Shown here piece after piece: positions 55,137 to 63,074 of a stretch of 64,000 nucleotides of DNA. The DNA comes from Acidobacteria bacterium 28-1 (GTDB lineage Bacteria > Acidobacteriota > Blastocatellia > Pyrinomonadales > Pyrinomonadaceae). The translations under genes were made by a program, and so were the position numbers. Where the stretch lies: contig MWYZ01000036.1 of the NCBI GenBank assembly GCA_002050365.1, forward strand, positions 1-64,000, given 5' to 3'. Position 1 is the stretch's first letter. Each line of letters begins with the position of its first letter. The notes below the pieces were generated by a model, which worked only from the letters and a program-made list of their open reading frames with translations, had not been told where the DNA came from and did not search any database.

Positions 55137-55871
55137 ATGCGTCGTGATACGACATCTTGGTTCAGTCATAATCTTGGAATGGAAATGCCGATGGTTGCCT
55201 ATGGACACGCGGGCTATCCGCTTTTAATGTTTCCGACAGCGGCGGCGGATTATCTTGAATATGAAAGATTTTTGCTGGTTGATGTAATAAAACCTTTTAT
55301 AGAATCGGGATTGCTTCGCGCCTATTCGATAAATTCGGTCAATCGTTACAGCCTTTTGAACGAGCAGGCTTCGCCGCAATGGAAGGCTGAACTTTTGACG
55401 TGCTATGACCGATACATTATGGAAGAAGTGATGCCGCTCATCCGCGACGAATGCGGGCAAGACGCAAAACCTCTGACTACGGGCGCGAGTTTGGGAGCGT
55501 TTTTAGCAGCAAATTGCTATTTCAAACATCCCGACCAGTTTCGCGGCACGATTGCGATGAGCGGAAGTTATGACATTCGCTCTTATCTAAGAAATTATTT
55601 TGACGACAACGTTTATTTCAACAATCCGATGCAATATGTCGCCAATCTCAACGACAATCATCATCTGCCAACTCTGCAAAAAGCCGATTCAATTGTCATT
55701 GTTACCGGACAAGGTACATTTGAAGCTCCGGAAAGAACCAAGCAATTCTGCGGCGTTCTTCATCAAAAAGGCATTCCGCATTTGTGCGAACTTTGGGGAC
55801 ACGATGTCAATCACGATTGGGACTGGTGGCGCAAGATGTTGCCGTATTATTTAGAAAGGTTTTTTGGATAA
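55137..55871 (+). CDS. Alpha/beta-hydrolase esterase
   Basis: 244 residues from ATG 55137; GGAG lies 12 nt upstream, and the track's TTG at 55119 uses that very GGAG as codons. The fold is esterase-D/antigen-85-like: MVAYGHAGYPLLMFPTAAAD, nucleophile elbow TGASLGAFLAA near residue 120, GSYDIRSYLRNY, IVIVTGQGTFE and the C-terminal histidine in WGHDVNHDWDWWRKMLPYYL. This is the pattern of acidobacterial esterase family proteins. There is no signal peptide. The substrate is unknown. It stands alone between two hairpins upstream of dnaN (convergent). Confidence 0.88.
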   Translation: MRRDTTSWFSHNLGMEMPMVAYGHAGYPLLMFPTAAADYLEYERFLLVDVIKPFIESGLLRAYSINSVNRYSLLNEQASPQWKAELLTCYDRYIMEEVMPLIRDECGQDAKPLTTGASLGAFLAANCYFKHPDQFRGTIAMSGSYDIRSYLRNYFDDNVYFNNPMQYVANLNDNHHLPTLQKADSIVIVTGQGTFEAPERTKQFCGVLHQKGIPHLCELWGHDVNHDWDWWRKMLPYYLERFFG

Positions 55872-55891
55872 AAATTTTCTTACACAATGAA

Positions 55892-55920
55892 AAGCAACCT
55901 TAAATTAAGGTTGCTCTTTT
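55892..55920. terminator. Bidirectional terminator between esterase and dnaN
   Basis: AGCAACCTTAA/TTAAGGTTGCT stem followed by CTTTT, preceded by AAAA. It serves the convergent pair. Confidence 0.85.
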
Positions 55921-55930
55921 GTTTTATTAG

Positions 55931-56018
55931 GGAACGCCAGCATCTTGCTGGCAATGAACGCCTCAAGCGTTCAAACGACTGAGATTAACGACATTTGCCA
56001 GCAGGATGCTGGCGTTCC
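55931..56018. repeat. REP-like palindrome next to dnaN
   Basis: GGAACGCCAGCATCTTGCTG at 55931 and its complement with one mismatch ending at 56018 enclose a small GAACGCCTCAAGCGTTC hairpin. GCCAGCATCTTGCTGGC-type palindromes are dispersed in many genomes. It ends 2 bp before the dnaN stop. Confidence 0.85.
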
Positions 56019-56020
56019 GT

Positions 56021-57208
56021 TCAAATCCGCAAAGGCATCACGATATATTTATAATCGTAAGTTTTATCGCCGGCGATGTTTAATTGGGTTTGCGCGTTAC
56101 CGTCTTTGAATTCAAAGGCGATCCGCAACCGATTCGCGCTTTCTTTAACGCGGACGGTTTCGCCGTCAGTTTCCTTTTCGTTAGTTCCCTCGGTTTCTGA
56201 CTCACCTGCGCCGACGACATTGAGAAATTCTTGCAGATATTGCGAATTAAAGCCGACTTGAACTTCTTCGCCTGTGTATTCGGCGGCAACTTTCTCGCTC
56301 GCTTCGCCTTCCTCCGACGATTGCGCTCCGATTTCGATTTCGTTCGGTCTGATAGTCATTCGCACCGACCGAGTTCTTTCATCCGCCATTAAACTGACGC
56401 GGCGAATTGCGGTCTTCATTTCTTCAGCGTCAAACGTCGCCGTTTTGTCGTTGTCCTTCGGAATAACCATTTCATAATTCGGAAATGTTCCTGAAAGTTT
56501 ACGCGTGATGAGTAATCTGCCGCCCACTTCAAAATAAATATGATTCGCGTCCTCGCCGAAACTGACATCGCCTTTCGCATCGCGGGCGATTTTCGTGAGT
56601 TCCATCAAAGCCTTTTTTGGAATCAGCGCGTCCATCGTATCTTTCGCTGCGCTATCGGTTAATTTCTTTTCGATAAATGCCAGGCGATGACCGTCGGTGG
56701 TAACCATTCGCGCCGCGCCGCCGTCAATCATAAATTTCGCGCCCGAAAGCGTAAAGCGTGATTGTTCATTCGTAATTGCAAAGGCGGTGTTTTGAATAAA
56801 ATGATTAAAAATATCGGCGGAAAGTTTCATCGGCGCGCTTTTGAAACTCGGAACTTCCGGAAATTGCTCGCGTGCAACACCCGCTAACTTAAAATTCGCT
56901 TTTCCGCATTTGAGTTTTACCCATTCGTTTTCTTCTTTCGTAAAATGCACGTCCGCATCATCGAGTAGCCGCACAATGTCAAAAAGTTTTCGGGCTTGAA
57001 TGCACATCGCGCCGGCTTGTTTTATATCAGCAGTTGCTTCACAACGAATCGTTACGTCCAAATCCGTCCCGACAAACCGAATCGTATTTTCGCCAACCGA
57101 TTCAATCAAGATATTTGAGAGAACGGGAATCGTGCTTTTCTTTTCGACAATTCCTTGCACAAATCCAAGTTCTTCTTTTAAAGCGTTTTGCTTGATTACA
57201 AATTCCAT
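56021..57208 (-). CDS. dnaN: DNA polymerase III beta clamp
   Basis: The sliding clamp that holds the replicative polymerase on DNA. The 395-residue protein has the three-fold repeat: MEFVIKQNALKEELGFVQGI, TIPVLSNILIESVGENTIRF and FVGTDLDVTIRC in domain 1; RFTLSGAKFMIDGGAARMVTTDGHRLAF in domain 2; and the C-terminal YKYIVMPLRI, which forms part of the protein-binding pocket. An acidic insertion near the end (GAGESETEGTNEKETDGE) is longer than usual. It lies 390 bp downstream of dnaA on the same strand, with the replication origin between them. Confidence 0.97.
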   Translation of the reverse strand: MEFVIKQNALKEELGFVQGIVEKKSTIPVLSNILIESVGENTIRFVGTDLDVTIRCEATADIKQAGAMCIQARKLFDIVRLLDDADVHFTKEENEWVKLKCGKANFKLAGVAREQFPEVPSFKSAPMKLSADIFNHFIQNTAFAITNEQSRFTLSGAKFMIDGGAARMVTTDGHRLAFIEKKLTDSAAKDTMDALIPKKALMELTKIARDAKGDVSFGEDANHIYFEVGGRLLITRKLSGTFPNYEMVIPKDNDKTATFDAEEMKTAIRRVSLMADERTRSVRMTIRPNEIEIGAQSSEEGEASEKVAAEYTGEEVQVGFNSQYLQEFLNVVGAGESETEGTNEKETDGETVRVKESANRLRIAFEFKDGNAQTQLNIAGDKTYDYKYIVMPLRI

Positions 57209-57239
57209 TTCTTTATCTCCTAAATTTTTCTTTATTATA

Positions 57240-57598
57240 TGTTAAAAATTCACATTTAATACGCGACGCTTTTTACTATTTATACTAATTTAAAAACCTT
57301 ATTTATTTCTAGTAGTAGTAGTAGAGCCTGTGGAAATGTGGAAAACCGACTTTATTATTCTAAATAATAGACTTATATTTCCACAGGCTTTGTGGAAAAC
57401 TTGTGGAAAATTTTGTTCCCTGTGGAAAATTTAGACAAAATTATAGCTTTTCCATTTTTCCACAGGTCAAAAATATCTCCAACCTGTGGAAATGTGGAAA
57501 ACTTTGTTTAAGTGTCTGTAAAACCTACAACAATTAAACAGTTTCGCTAAATTTGCTGTGGAAAACTTCCACTGAAAATACTGTTGGATAACTTCTAA
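57240..57598. other. oriC: Replication origin (oriC) with DnaA boxes and DnaA-trio
   Basis: The dnaA-dnaN gap holds about nine TTTTCCACA-type boxes in both directions (57329, 57337, 57377, 57391, 57402, 57421, 57456, 57485, 57493 and 57557, last ones less regular). At one end, five TAG triplets (57310-57324) adjoin the pair of boxes at 57329-57345 across a short AGCC, and an AT-rich tract (57270-57309) follows on the other side. Read on the minus strand this is box-box-GC-CTACTACTA-AT-rich, the order of the basal unwinding element in Bacillus. The gene order dnaA-origin-dnaN is ancestral. Confidence 0.85.
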
Positions 57599-59062
57599 CT
57601 AACTGCAAAGATTATCTATAAGCTCACTAACAACCCTGTGGAAATTTCTATCTTCCTTAATTATCGAATCAATCTTCCCGACAGAGTGCATAACGGTTGT
57701 GTGATGCTTGCCGCCATATTCGCGTCCAATTTCCGGGAAACTATGTTTTGTCAATCTTTTACATAAATACATCGCCACTTGACGCGGCACGGCGATTTGT
57801 CTGGCGTTATTTTTCGATTTCAATTCTTCAACAGATAATTTATAGTGCGTGGCAACGGTTTTGGCGATTCTGTCAAGCGTCAAACCTTCCGGCTGGTCGC
57901 TGTCAATTATGTTTCGCATCGCATCTTGTGCGAGCATTTTGGAAATCGGCAAACCTCTTAAGGAAGAAATCGCCACGAGGCGTACCAGCGAGCCTTCGAG
58001 TTCACGAATGTTGCTTTTAACTTTGCTGGCGATAAAAAATGCTATGTCGTCGGGCAAATTCACGCCATCTAAATCAGCTTTACGTTTAAGAATCGCCACC
58101 TTAGTTTCCAAATCAGGCGGTTCAATGTCGGCAATCAAGCCCCATTCAAAACGCGAATGCAGGCGTTCTTCTAAAGTCGGAATTTCGCGCGGCGGACAGT
58201 CTGATGTAATTACGATTTGCTTTTGGTCGTTGTGAAGCGCGTTAAATGTGTGAAAAAATTCTTCCTGAGTGCGTTCTTTTCCAGCCATAAATTGCACATC
58301 GTCCATTAAAAGAACGTCAATCGAACGATATTTATCGCGGAAAGTCTGCGTTTTGTCGTAACGAATCGCGTTAATCAATTCGTTCATAAATTTTTCGGCT
58401 GATATATAGGCAACGCGAAGGTGTCGGTTGCGTTCTTTAATAGCGTGTCCGGCAGCGTGCATCAAATGTGTTTTGCCGAGTCCGACACCGCCGTAAATAT
58501 ACATCGGATTGTAAGTTTTACCGGGCGATTCGGCAACTGCCAGAGCCGCCGCGTGTGCAAATTGATTGCACGAGCCGACAACAAACGTATTAAAGGTATA
58601 TTTGCGGTTGAGAGAATTCTCAATCGGTTCAATATCAACGAAATTGGTCGAACTGCTTTTGATTGAAACTTCATTTTTGGATTTTTCAATGAAATTAAAC
58701 CCGTTGCTGATTGCTGGATTTTTCGTTTGTTTTTCTTTAAAGAAAAACTCTGTATCGTCATCGTCCGCAAAATCTCCTTCGTTCATTTCCGACGAAACGA
58801 TATCCCAATCAAGACTGTAGCTAGGCAAATTTAATTCTTTCAAGATTTGCACAATAACCTCTGAATAGTAACTACTTACCCAATCTTTATTAACTTGGCT
58901 AGCCCGAAGCCGCAGAATTTTATCTTGCTCATCGCAACTTTCAAACTGTATCGGGCGAAACCAAGCATCAAAAATTTGTTTGTTCAGACGCTTTTCAACC
59001 GATTGAAGAATGTTATTCCAAACATTTTTTTCTTCCGTTCTATTTTCCACCAAATTTTCCAT
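57599..59062 (-). CDS. dnaA: Chromosomal replication initiator DnaA
   Basis: I start at ATG 59062 (MENLVENRTEEKNVWNNIL), with GGAG 8 nt upstream; the track's 59158 adds 32 unrelated residues. Domain I is WNNILQSVEKRLNKQIFDAWF. AAA+ domain III has the Walker A GGVGLGKTHLMHA, Walker B VLLMDDVQFMAGK and sensor RLHSRFEWGLIADI. Domain IV carries the DNA-binding signature GGKHHTTVMHSVGKI. Length 487 is normal. It binds the DnaA boxes in the 390-bp gap downstream and probably also those upstream of its own start, giving self-control. Confidence 0.97.
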   Translation of the reverse strand: MENLVENRTEEKNVWNNILQSVEKRLNKQIFDAWFRPIQFESCDEQDKILRLRASQVNKDWVSSYYSEVIVQILKELNLPSYSLDWDIVSSEMNEGDFADDDDTEFFFKEKQTKNPAISNGFNFIEKSKNEVSIKSSSTNFVDIEPIENSLNRKYTFNTFVVGSCNQFAHAAALAVAESPGKTYNPMYIYGGVGLGKTHLMHAAGHAIKERNRHLRVAYISAEKFMNELINAIRYDKTQTFRDKYRSIDVLLMDDVQFMAGKERTQEEFFHTFNALHNDQKQIVITSDCPPREIPTLEERLHSRFEWGLIADIEPPDLETKVAILKRKADLDGVNLPDDIAFFIASKVKSNIRELEGSLVRLVAISSLRGLPISKMLAQDAMRNIIDSDQPEGLTLDRIAKTVATHYKLSVEELKSKNNARQIAVPRQVAMYLCKRLTKHSFPEIGREYGGKHHTTVMHSVGKIDSIIKEDRNFHRVVSELIDNLCS

Positions 59063-59214
59063 ATCTTTTCTCCGCACTTTTTTAGTTAAATCTCTGTGAA
59101 AACTTTTAAGCAAAATTCCTTCTGAAAAACTTTTTAAGCACTCTGCTATCCTCTTCAAAAGATTTCTTTCAAACCTTTATAAACTGGTTAGTTTTAGCCA
59201 TTTGAAATATCCAT

Positions 59215-59385
59215 TTTAAAAGTTTTCCACAAGGTTTTCCACAGGCTTGTGGAAAGTTGCTTAAATGCTAATGTAAAACCTTAACTGTAATGTTTTCAAT
59301 AATTTACAAGAAATTTTTCTACTGGAAACGAGTGAAAGCCTAACAGAATAAAAACTAAAATGCAAGAAATATCCACAGGGTTTTA
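59215..59385. promoter_or_regulatory. DnaA boxes upstream of dnaA
   Basis: TTTTCCACA at 59223 and 59235, the inverted TGTGGAAAG at 59248 and TATCCACAG at 59370 lie in the dnaA promoter region. DnaA binding there commonly represses dnaA. The boxes may also be a second part of a bipartite origin. Confidence 0.7.
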
Positions 59386-59488
59386 AAATAATTTTCGATA
59401 GCCGATAAAGTCTTTTTTTAACAGCGACTTGGCGTGATTTTAGATTGTGTTAGACTTACTTTATTCGGGAAAGGAAGCGCAAAATTTT

Positions 59489-59974
59489 ATGCCGAAGAGA
59501 AAAAAATCAAAAAAATTAAAGGAAGAAAAGTTGGAAATACCAAAAAATAAAGTTTTGGAAAAACAAAAAGCGGATTCTTGCGATAACAATTTGGCGGAAC
59601 AAATCAAAATCGCTGTTAAAGGTCTATATTACATCAGCGAAACTGACGCTTTAATCCGGTCTTTTGTCGGCAGGCAAGCCAAAGCAGTCAGCAAACAGGA
59701 AATTTTAAGCCAAACTAAAAAAGCGGCAGACTCAAAAATTGAAGAAAAAGATTTTGCAGGATTTTTTGCGCGTTTAACGGAGATTCAGGATTGGTTCGGA
59801 GATGAAGAAAAGGAAACTGCACAAATTTTTGTGCAGTTAAGAGAATTGTTGGAGAAAAATTTGCGAGATTTGAAAGTATTTAGGATCGGAGAAATTCAGT
59901 TAGATGTTTATGTAGTCGGGCTTGACGCGGAAGATAACTTATTGGGAATCGAAACGAAAGCTGTCGAAACTTAA
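59489..59974 (+). CDS. NuiA-like nuclease A inhibitor protein
   Basis: 161 residues from ATG 59489 with AAAGGAAG about 11 nt upstream; the track's GTG at 59447 is also possible. A lysine-rich start (MPKRKKSKKLKEEK) is followed by the NuiA pattern: IKIAVKGLYYISETDALIRS, then IQDWFGDEEKETAQIFVQL, and LRDLKVFRIGEIQLDVYVVG, ending ETKAVET. In Anabaena NuiA binds and blocks the NucA DNA/RNA nuclease, and the C-terminal residues plug the active site. No NucA-type nuclease is visible in the window, so the target is unknown. It is divergent from dnaA. Confidence 0.82.
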   Translation: MPKRKKSKKLKEEKLEIPKNKVLEKQKADSCDNNLAEQIKIAVKGLYYISETDALIRSFVGRQAKAVSKQEILSQTKKAADSKIEEKDFAGFFARLTEIQDWFGDEEKETAQIFVQLRELLEKNLRDLKVFRIGEIQLDVYVVGLDAEDNLLGIETKAVET

Positions 59975-59998
59975 TTAAACGGCTTAATTGAAGAAATA

Positions 59999-60039
59999 GA
60001 AACGCGGTGAGTGAGAAAATTTTCTTACTCACCGCGTTT
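59999..60039. terminator. Bidirectional terminator
   Basis: AAACGCGGTGAGTGAGAAAA pairs almost perfectly with TTTTCTTACTCACCGCGTTT. It separates the convergent NuiA-like and GIN-domain genes. Confidence 0.9.
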
Positions 60040-60059
60040 CCAATTCGTTTTACTAAAAA

Positions 60060-60737
60060 TTATTTTTTCTTTATCGAACTTGCGCCCGAAGAATCCTGCT
60101 TGATGTTTTTCGGCTCGCCAACGTAAGAAATTTTGCTTGCGCCGCTCGCGTTAAGGTCTAAATCATTAATTGCTGAAACTGTTGCGCTGCTCGCTCCGTT
60201 TGCTTCGACAGTTGCATCTTCAACCTTCAACTTTTCTGCATCAATTGAACTTGCGCCGCTCGCATCCGCATCTAAAGTTTGCGCTTCACCGTTAATTTTA
60301 ATTTTCGACGCGCCGCTGGCTTTAAGTTCGAGCGAATCGGCTTTGACGCCTGCGACATTTGCGCTCGATGCGCCTGAAATTTCTAAACCTTCAATCGCCG
60401 GCATCGAAATTTTGACATTGATGCGTGTTTTCGACGAAATTCTATCTTCGCTGTAAATTTTCAACGTGTCGCCGCTGACTTCCGTTTTAATGTTAGCGAG
60501 CAAATTGTCGTCGGCTTGAACTTCAACTGCAAAACTATTGCCGACCGCAACTTCGACGTTGACTGCGCCGCTCGCGTCAATTTTCGTAAAATCGTCAACA
60601 TTTCTCGTTTCGGTTTTCGGCGTTCCCGAACCTTGAATGCCGCCGAAATTTTTAAAACTGTTGAAGCCGCAATTAGTCGAAAATGTTAAACCGATTGACA
60701 AAGCGAATATAAAAACCAATAAACCAAATTTTTTCAT
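60060..60737 (-). CDS. GIN-domain (DUF2807) secreted protein
   Basis: I start at ATG 60737, with GGAGGG 7 nt upstream; the track's 60845 lacks a signal. MKKFGLLVFIFALSIGLTFS is the signal, followed by Cys (NCGFNS), so it may be lipid-anchored. The 225-aa protein then shows the GIN pattern: ETRNVDDFTKIDASGAVNVEVAVG, VQADDNLLANIKTEVSGDTLKI, and a beta-helix of repeated SGASS(K/I) and ANGASSATV rungs. Such proteins are putative adhesins or cell-surface factors with no known activity. It lies 67 bp after the DUF445 gene, on the same strand. Confidence 0.88.
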   Translation of the reverse strand: MKKFGLLVFIFALSIGLTFSTNCGFNSFKNFGGIQGSGTPKTETRNVDDFTKIDASGAVNVEVAVGNSFAVEVQADDNLLANIKTEVSGDTLKIYSEDRISSKTRINVKISMPAIEGLEISGASSANVAGVKADSLELKASGASKIKINGEAQTLDADASGASSIDAEKLKVEDATVEANGASSATVSAINDLDLNASGASKISYVGEPKNIKQDSSGASSIKKK

Positions 60738-60804
60738 TATTTTTCCCTCCACGAAAGTTCCTTCGGTAATGGCAAACGAACAAATTTCCCCGCAAGTTCC
60801 AAAT

Positions 60805-62421
60805 TTATTTGGCAAACGCCCAATAAGAAAGGATTGCCTGCACAATCCCGATAATTAAACCGAACAACGCGCCGAAGAGTTCGATGGTTCGCAGATGTTC
60901 TTTGGATATGGAAAGAACAAGCGATTCGAGTTTTTCGACCGGGTAATTATTGATTTTTTCGCGCACGACTTTGCCGATGTCAAATTCTCGAATCGCCGCG
61001 GGAAGTTTTTCTCGCGCGGCGGAAATTATCGTTTCGGTCAAGGATTTTCCCGCCTGGTGGACTTTTTCTTCCGAAACGTGCGCGGAAAGTTTGCCGATTG
61101 GCGTGGCAAGCAAGCGTTCGATTTGGTTTGACAGCACGCCGTTGACAATATTCGATGTTTCTCCACGATTGAGGACGCTTATTAAACTCTTTGACAACAT
61201 ATTTTTGAGTTTTTCTTCCGCTTCGGGATGTGCCGTTTGGAGAATCGCTCCCAAACTGTGCGGGCGAAGTTTTTGCAAAGTGTCGGTCAGATAAGCCGAA
61301 ACCGAATTCATCATTTCGTCGCCCTGAACGAGTGAAAAAACGTTTTTCGAGATTTGCGATTTGAGCCGTTCAAGCTGTTCGGGCGCGATGTTTCCGATGA
61401 TTTCAGGGATTGGACGCGCCAGCGTATTGTCAATGGTCGTATCGAGAAAATTTCTGGCTTCTTCGGCAAAAAACGCGCCGCGCAAACTTTCCTCAATGCG
61501 CTTTGGCAAACTGTCGTTGACCAAATCATCAACTTCTTTTAAGAGATTTTCCCGCGACACGAATATCTTTTTAAAAAACGCCAAATTTTCGTAATAACCG
61601 TGAACTTCACGTTTGATAAGTGCGCTAATTTGATTGCGCGTGCGCTCCGCTGTAACGATTTCGGCTAATTTATGAACGATCGGTTCGATTTGTTCGCTCG
61701 CTTTGTCTTTCAAAAGCAAAACCGCCTCTTCGGTGAACATTTCGCCGAGCGGCGTCGGCGTGTTGGCTAAATCATCAACTCGTCGGCTGATAAAAGCTCT
61801 GATTTTCTGCTCGAACGCCGATTCTTTGACGACCGAGCGAATTCGATTTTCGAGAAAACCCGTAATTTTAAGAAATGTTTCTTCGTCAACAGTTTCGGAG
61901 ATTCGGCGCGAAAGAGCTTCGTCAACGCGTCGCCCGACAAATCCGCGAATCGTCTCAACGGTTTCTTCGCTTCTTAAAACCCCTTCGATATATTCGGTAA
62001 TTTTTAACTGAAGAGAAGAAATTGCGTCCAAAACAGGTTCGCGGATGTTCGCCGGCAACGCTTCAATGAGCGACGGATAATCTTGCGACATTAAATCTTC
62101 GGTATAAGAATCAACCACGGCTTGAATTTTCTTTCGCAAAAATTCTTTCCCAAAAAGTTCCTCGACAATGGTTTCCTGTGAAACAAGCTCTTCGCCGACA
62201 GCCTTTCCAATTGCTTCTGCTAAACGCCCCCGATGGCGGGGAATCATTCCCTGCGGGAAAACTGTTAAGCCAAGAAGTTTGACAGGATTGCGCGGACGAA
62301 AAAGCATCCGCACGGCAAGCCACGCGCCGATATAGCCGTGAACAGTTGCAAAAATGATGAGCAGCGCAACTTGCACCCACAAATTTTTGAAAAACTCTTC
62401 AAAACCTTGAATAAAATCCAT
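60805..62421 (-). CDS. DUF445 family membrane protein
   Basis: 538 residues. A transmembrane helix at about 15-38 (NLWVQVALLIIFATVHGYIGAWLAV) is followed by the DUF445 signature MLFRPRNPVKLLGLTVFPQGMIPRHRGRLAEAIGKAV. A long helical middle repeats short segments (EETVETIRGFVGRRVDE, SAFEQKIRAFISRRVDDL), and a C-terminal helix (LFGALFGLIIGIVQAILSYWAF) closes it. This is the YheB/DUF445 layout of two membrane anchors around an extramembrane helical stalk. Function is unknown in the family. A heptad array lies just upstream of the start. Confidence 0.9.
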   Translation of the reverse strand: MDFIQGFEEFFKNLWVQVALLIIFATVHGYIGAWLAVRMLFRPRNPVKLLGLTVFPQGMIPRHRGRLAEAIGKAVGEELVSQETIVEELFGKEFLRKKIQAVVDSYTEDLMSQDYPSLIEALPANIREPVLDAISSLQLKITEYIEGVLRSEETVETIRGFVGRRVDEALSRRISETVDEETFLKITGFLENRIRSVVKESAFEQKIRAFISRRVDDLANTPTPLGEMFTEEAVLLLKDKASEQIEPIVHKLAEIVTAERTRNQISALIKREVHGYYENLAFFKKIFVSRENLLKEVDDLVNDSLPKRIEESLRGAFFAEEARNFLDTTIDNTLARPIPEIIGNIAPEQLERLKSQISKNVFSLVQGDEMMNSVSAYLTDTLQKLRPHSLGAILQTAHPEAEEKLKNMLSKSLISVLNRGETSNIVNGVLSNQIERLLATPIGKLSAHVSEEKVHQAGKSLTETIISAAREKLPAAIREFDIGKVVREKINNYPVEKLESLVLSISKEHLRTIELFGALFGLIIGIVQAILSYWAFAK

Positions 62422-62432
62422 TGTAAAAATAA

Positions 62433-62467
62433 GTCTAATGTCTAAAGTCCAGTGTCTAAGGTCAGTT
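62433..62467. repeat. Heptad array upstream of DUF445 gene
   Basis: Five 7-nt units: gtctaat, gtctaaa, gtccagt, gtctaag, gtcagtt. It occupies the ribosome-binding and leader region of the DUF445 gene (start 62421). Confidence 0.75.
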
Positions 62468-62502
62468 ATTTTCTAACAATAAGCGACGGATTTTGAACTG
62501 CT

Positions 62503-62886
62503 TTAAAAAACCTGAAAACCTTCCGATTTAAGGCAAAACTCTGAAAAATCTCTCAGCCAATCGTGACTTGCGCTGTAATTCTTCCATTCCCCGTCGCCTT
62601 CGCTGTGAAATGTGCCGTCGTCGGGCGCGTCTGTGACAGACAAATCTCCGAACATACGCTTGTTCGGCTCTAATTTCGGCAGAATTTCGTCACGGATTTT
62701 TTCGCCGATGGCTTGCGCTTCTTCGTGAGAGAATTGCGCGCCGGTCGCGTTATAACTCATCTGCCGCAGCTTCCCTTCGTCAACGATGTCAAAACTTTTA
62801 ATAATTTCAAGCGTCGGCTTCCAATTCCAAATGTTGGCGCGAAACTCAAAATTTTCCGAACCCAAATCCAACAATGTAAAACTCAT
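62503..62886 (-). CDS. Small protein of unknown function
   Basis: A 127-residue soluble, acidic protein: MSFTLLDLGSENFEFRANIW, NWKPTLEIIKSFDIV, a helix (SHEEAQAIGEKIRDEILPKL), and a tryptophan-containing end (DGEWKNYSASHDWLRDFSEF). GGGGGAAAATTT lies upstream of ATG 62886. No signal peptide and no recognised family; it may be a cytoplasmic domain of its own. It lies upstream of DUF445 on the same strand, 81 bp apart. Confidence 0.7.
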   Translation of the reverse strand: MSFTLLDLGSENFEFRANIWNWKPTLEIIKSFDIVDEGKLRQMSYNATGAQFSHEEAQAIGEKIRDEILPKLEPNKRMFGDLSVTDAPDDGTFHSEGDGEWKNYSASHDWLRDFSEFCLKSEGFQVF

Positions 62887-63074
62887 AAATTTTCCCCCTC
62901 GAAAATGCTAAACGCGAAAGGCGATTAGAGTCAATGAAGTTTTATCAACAAATCGCTATAATCAATCGTTCAAGTCAGGTAACTTTAACTGCGTAGGACA
63001 CAGGGAACGTAGAGGAAATTATAAAATTGATTGTGATTTTTCTATAATCTCTGTCTACTTTTACAAATTTCTTT

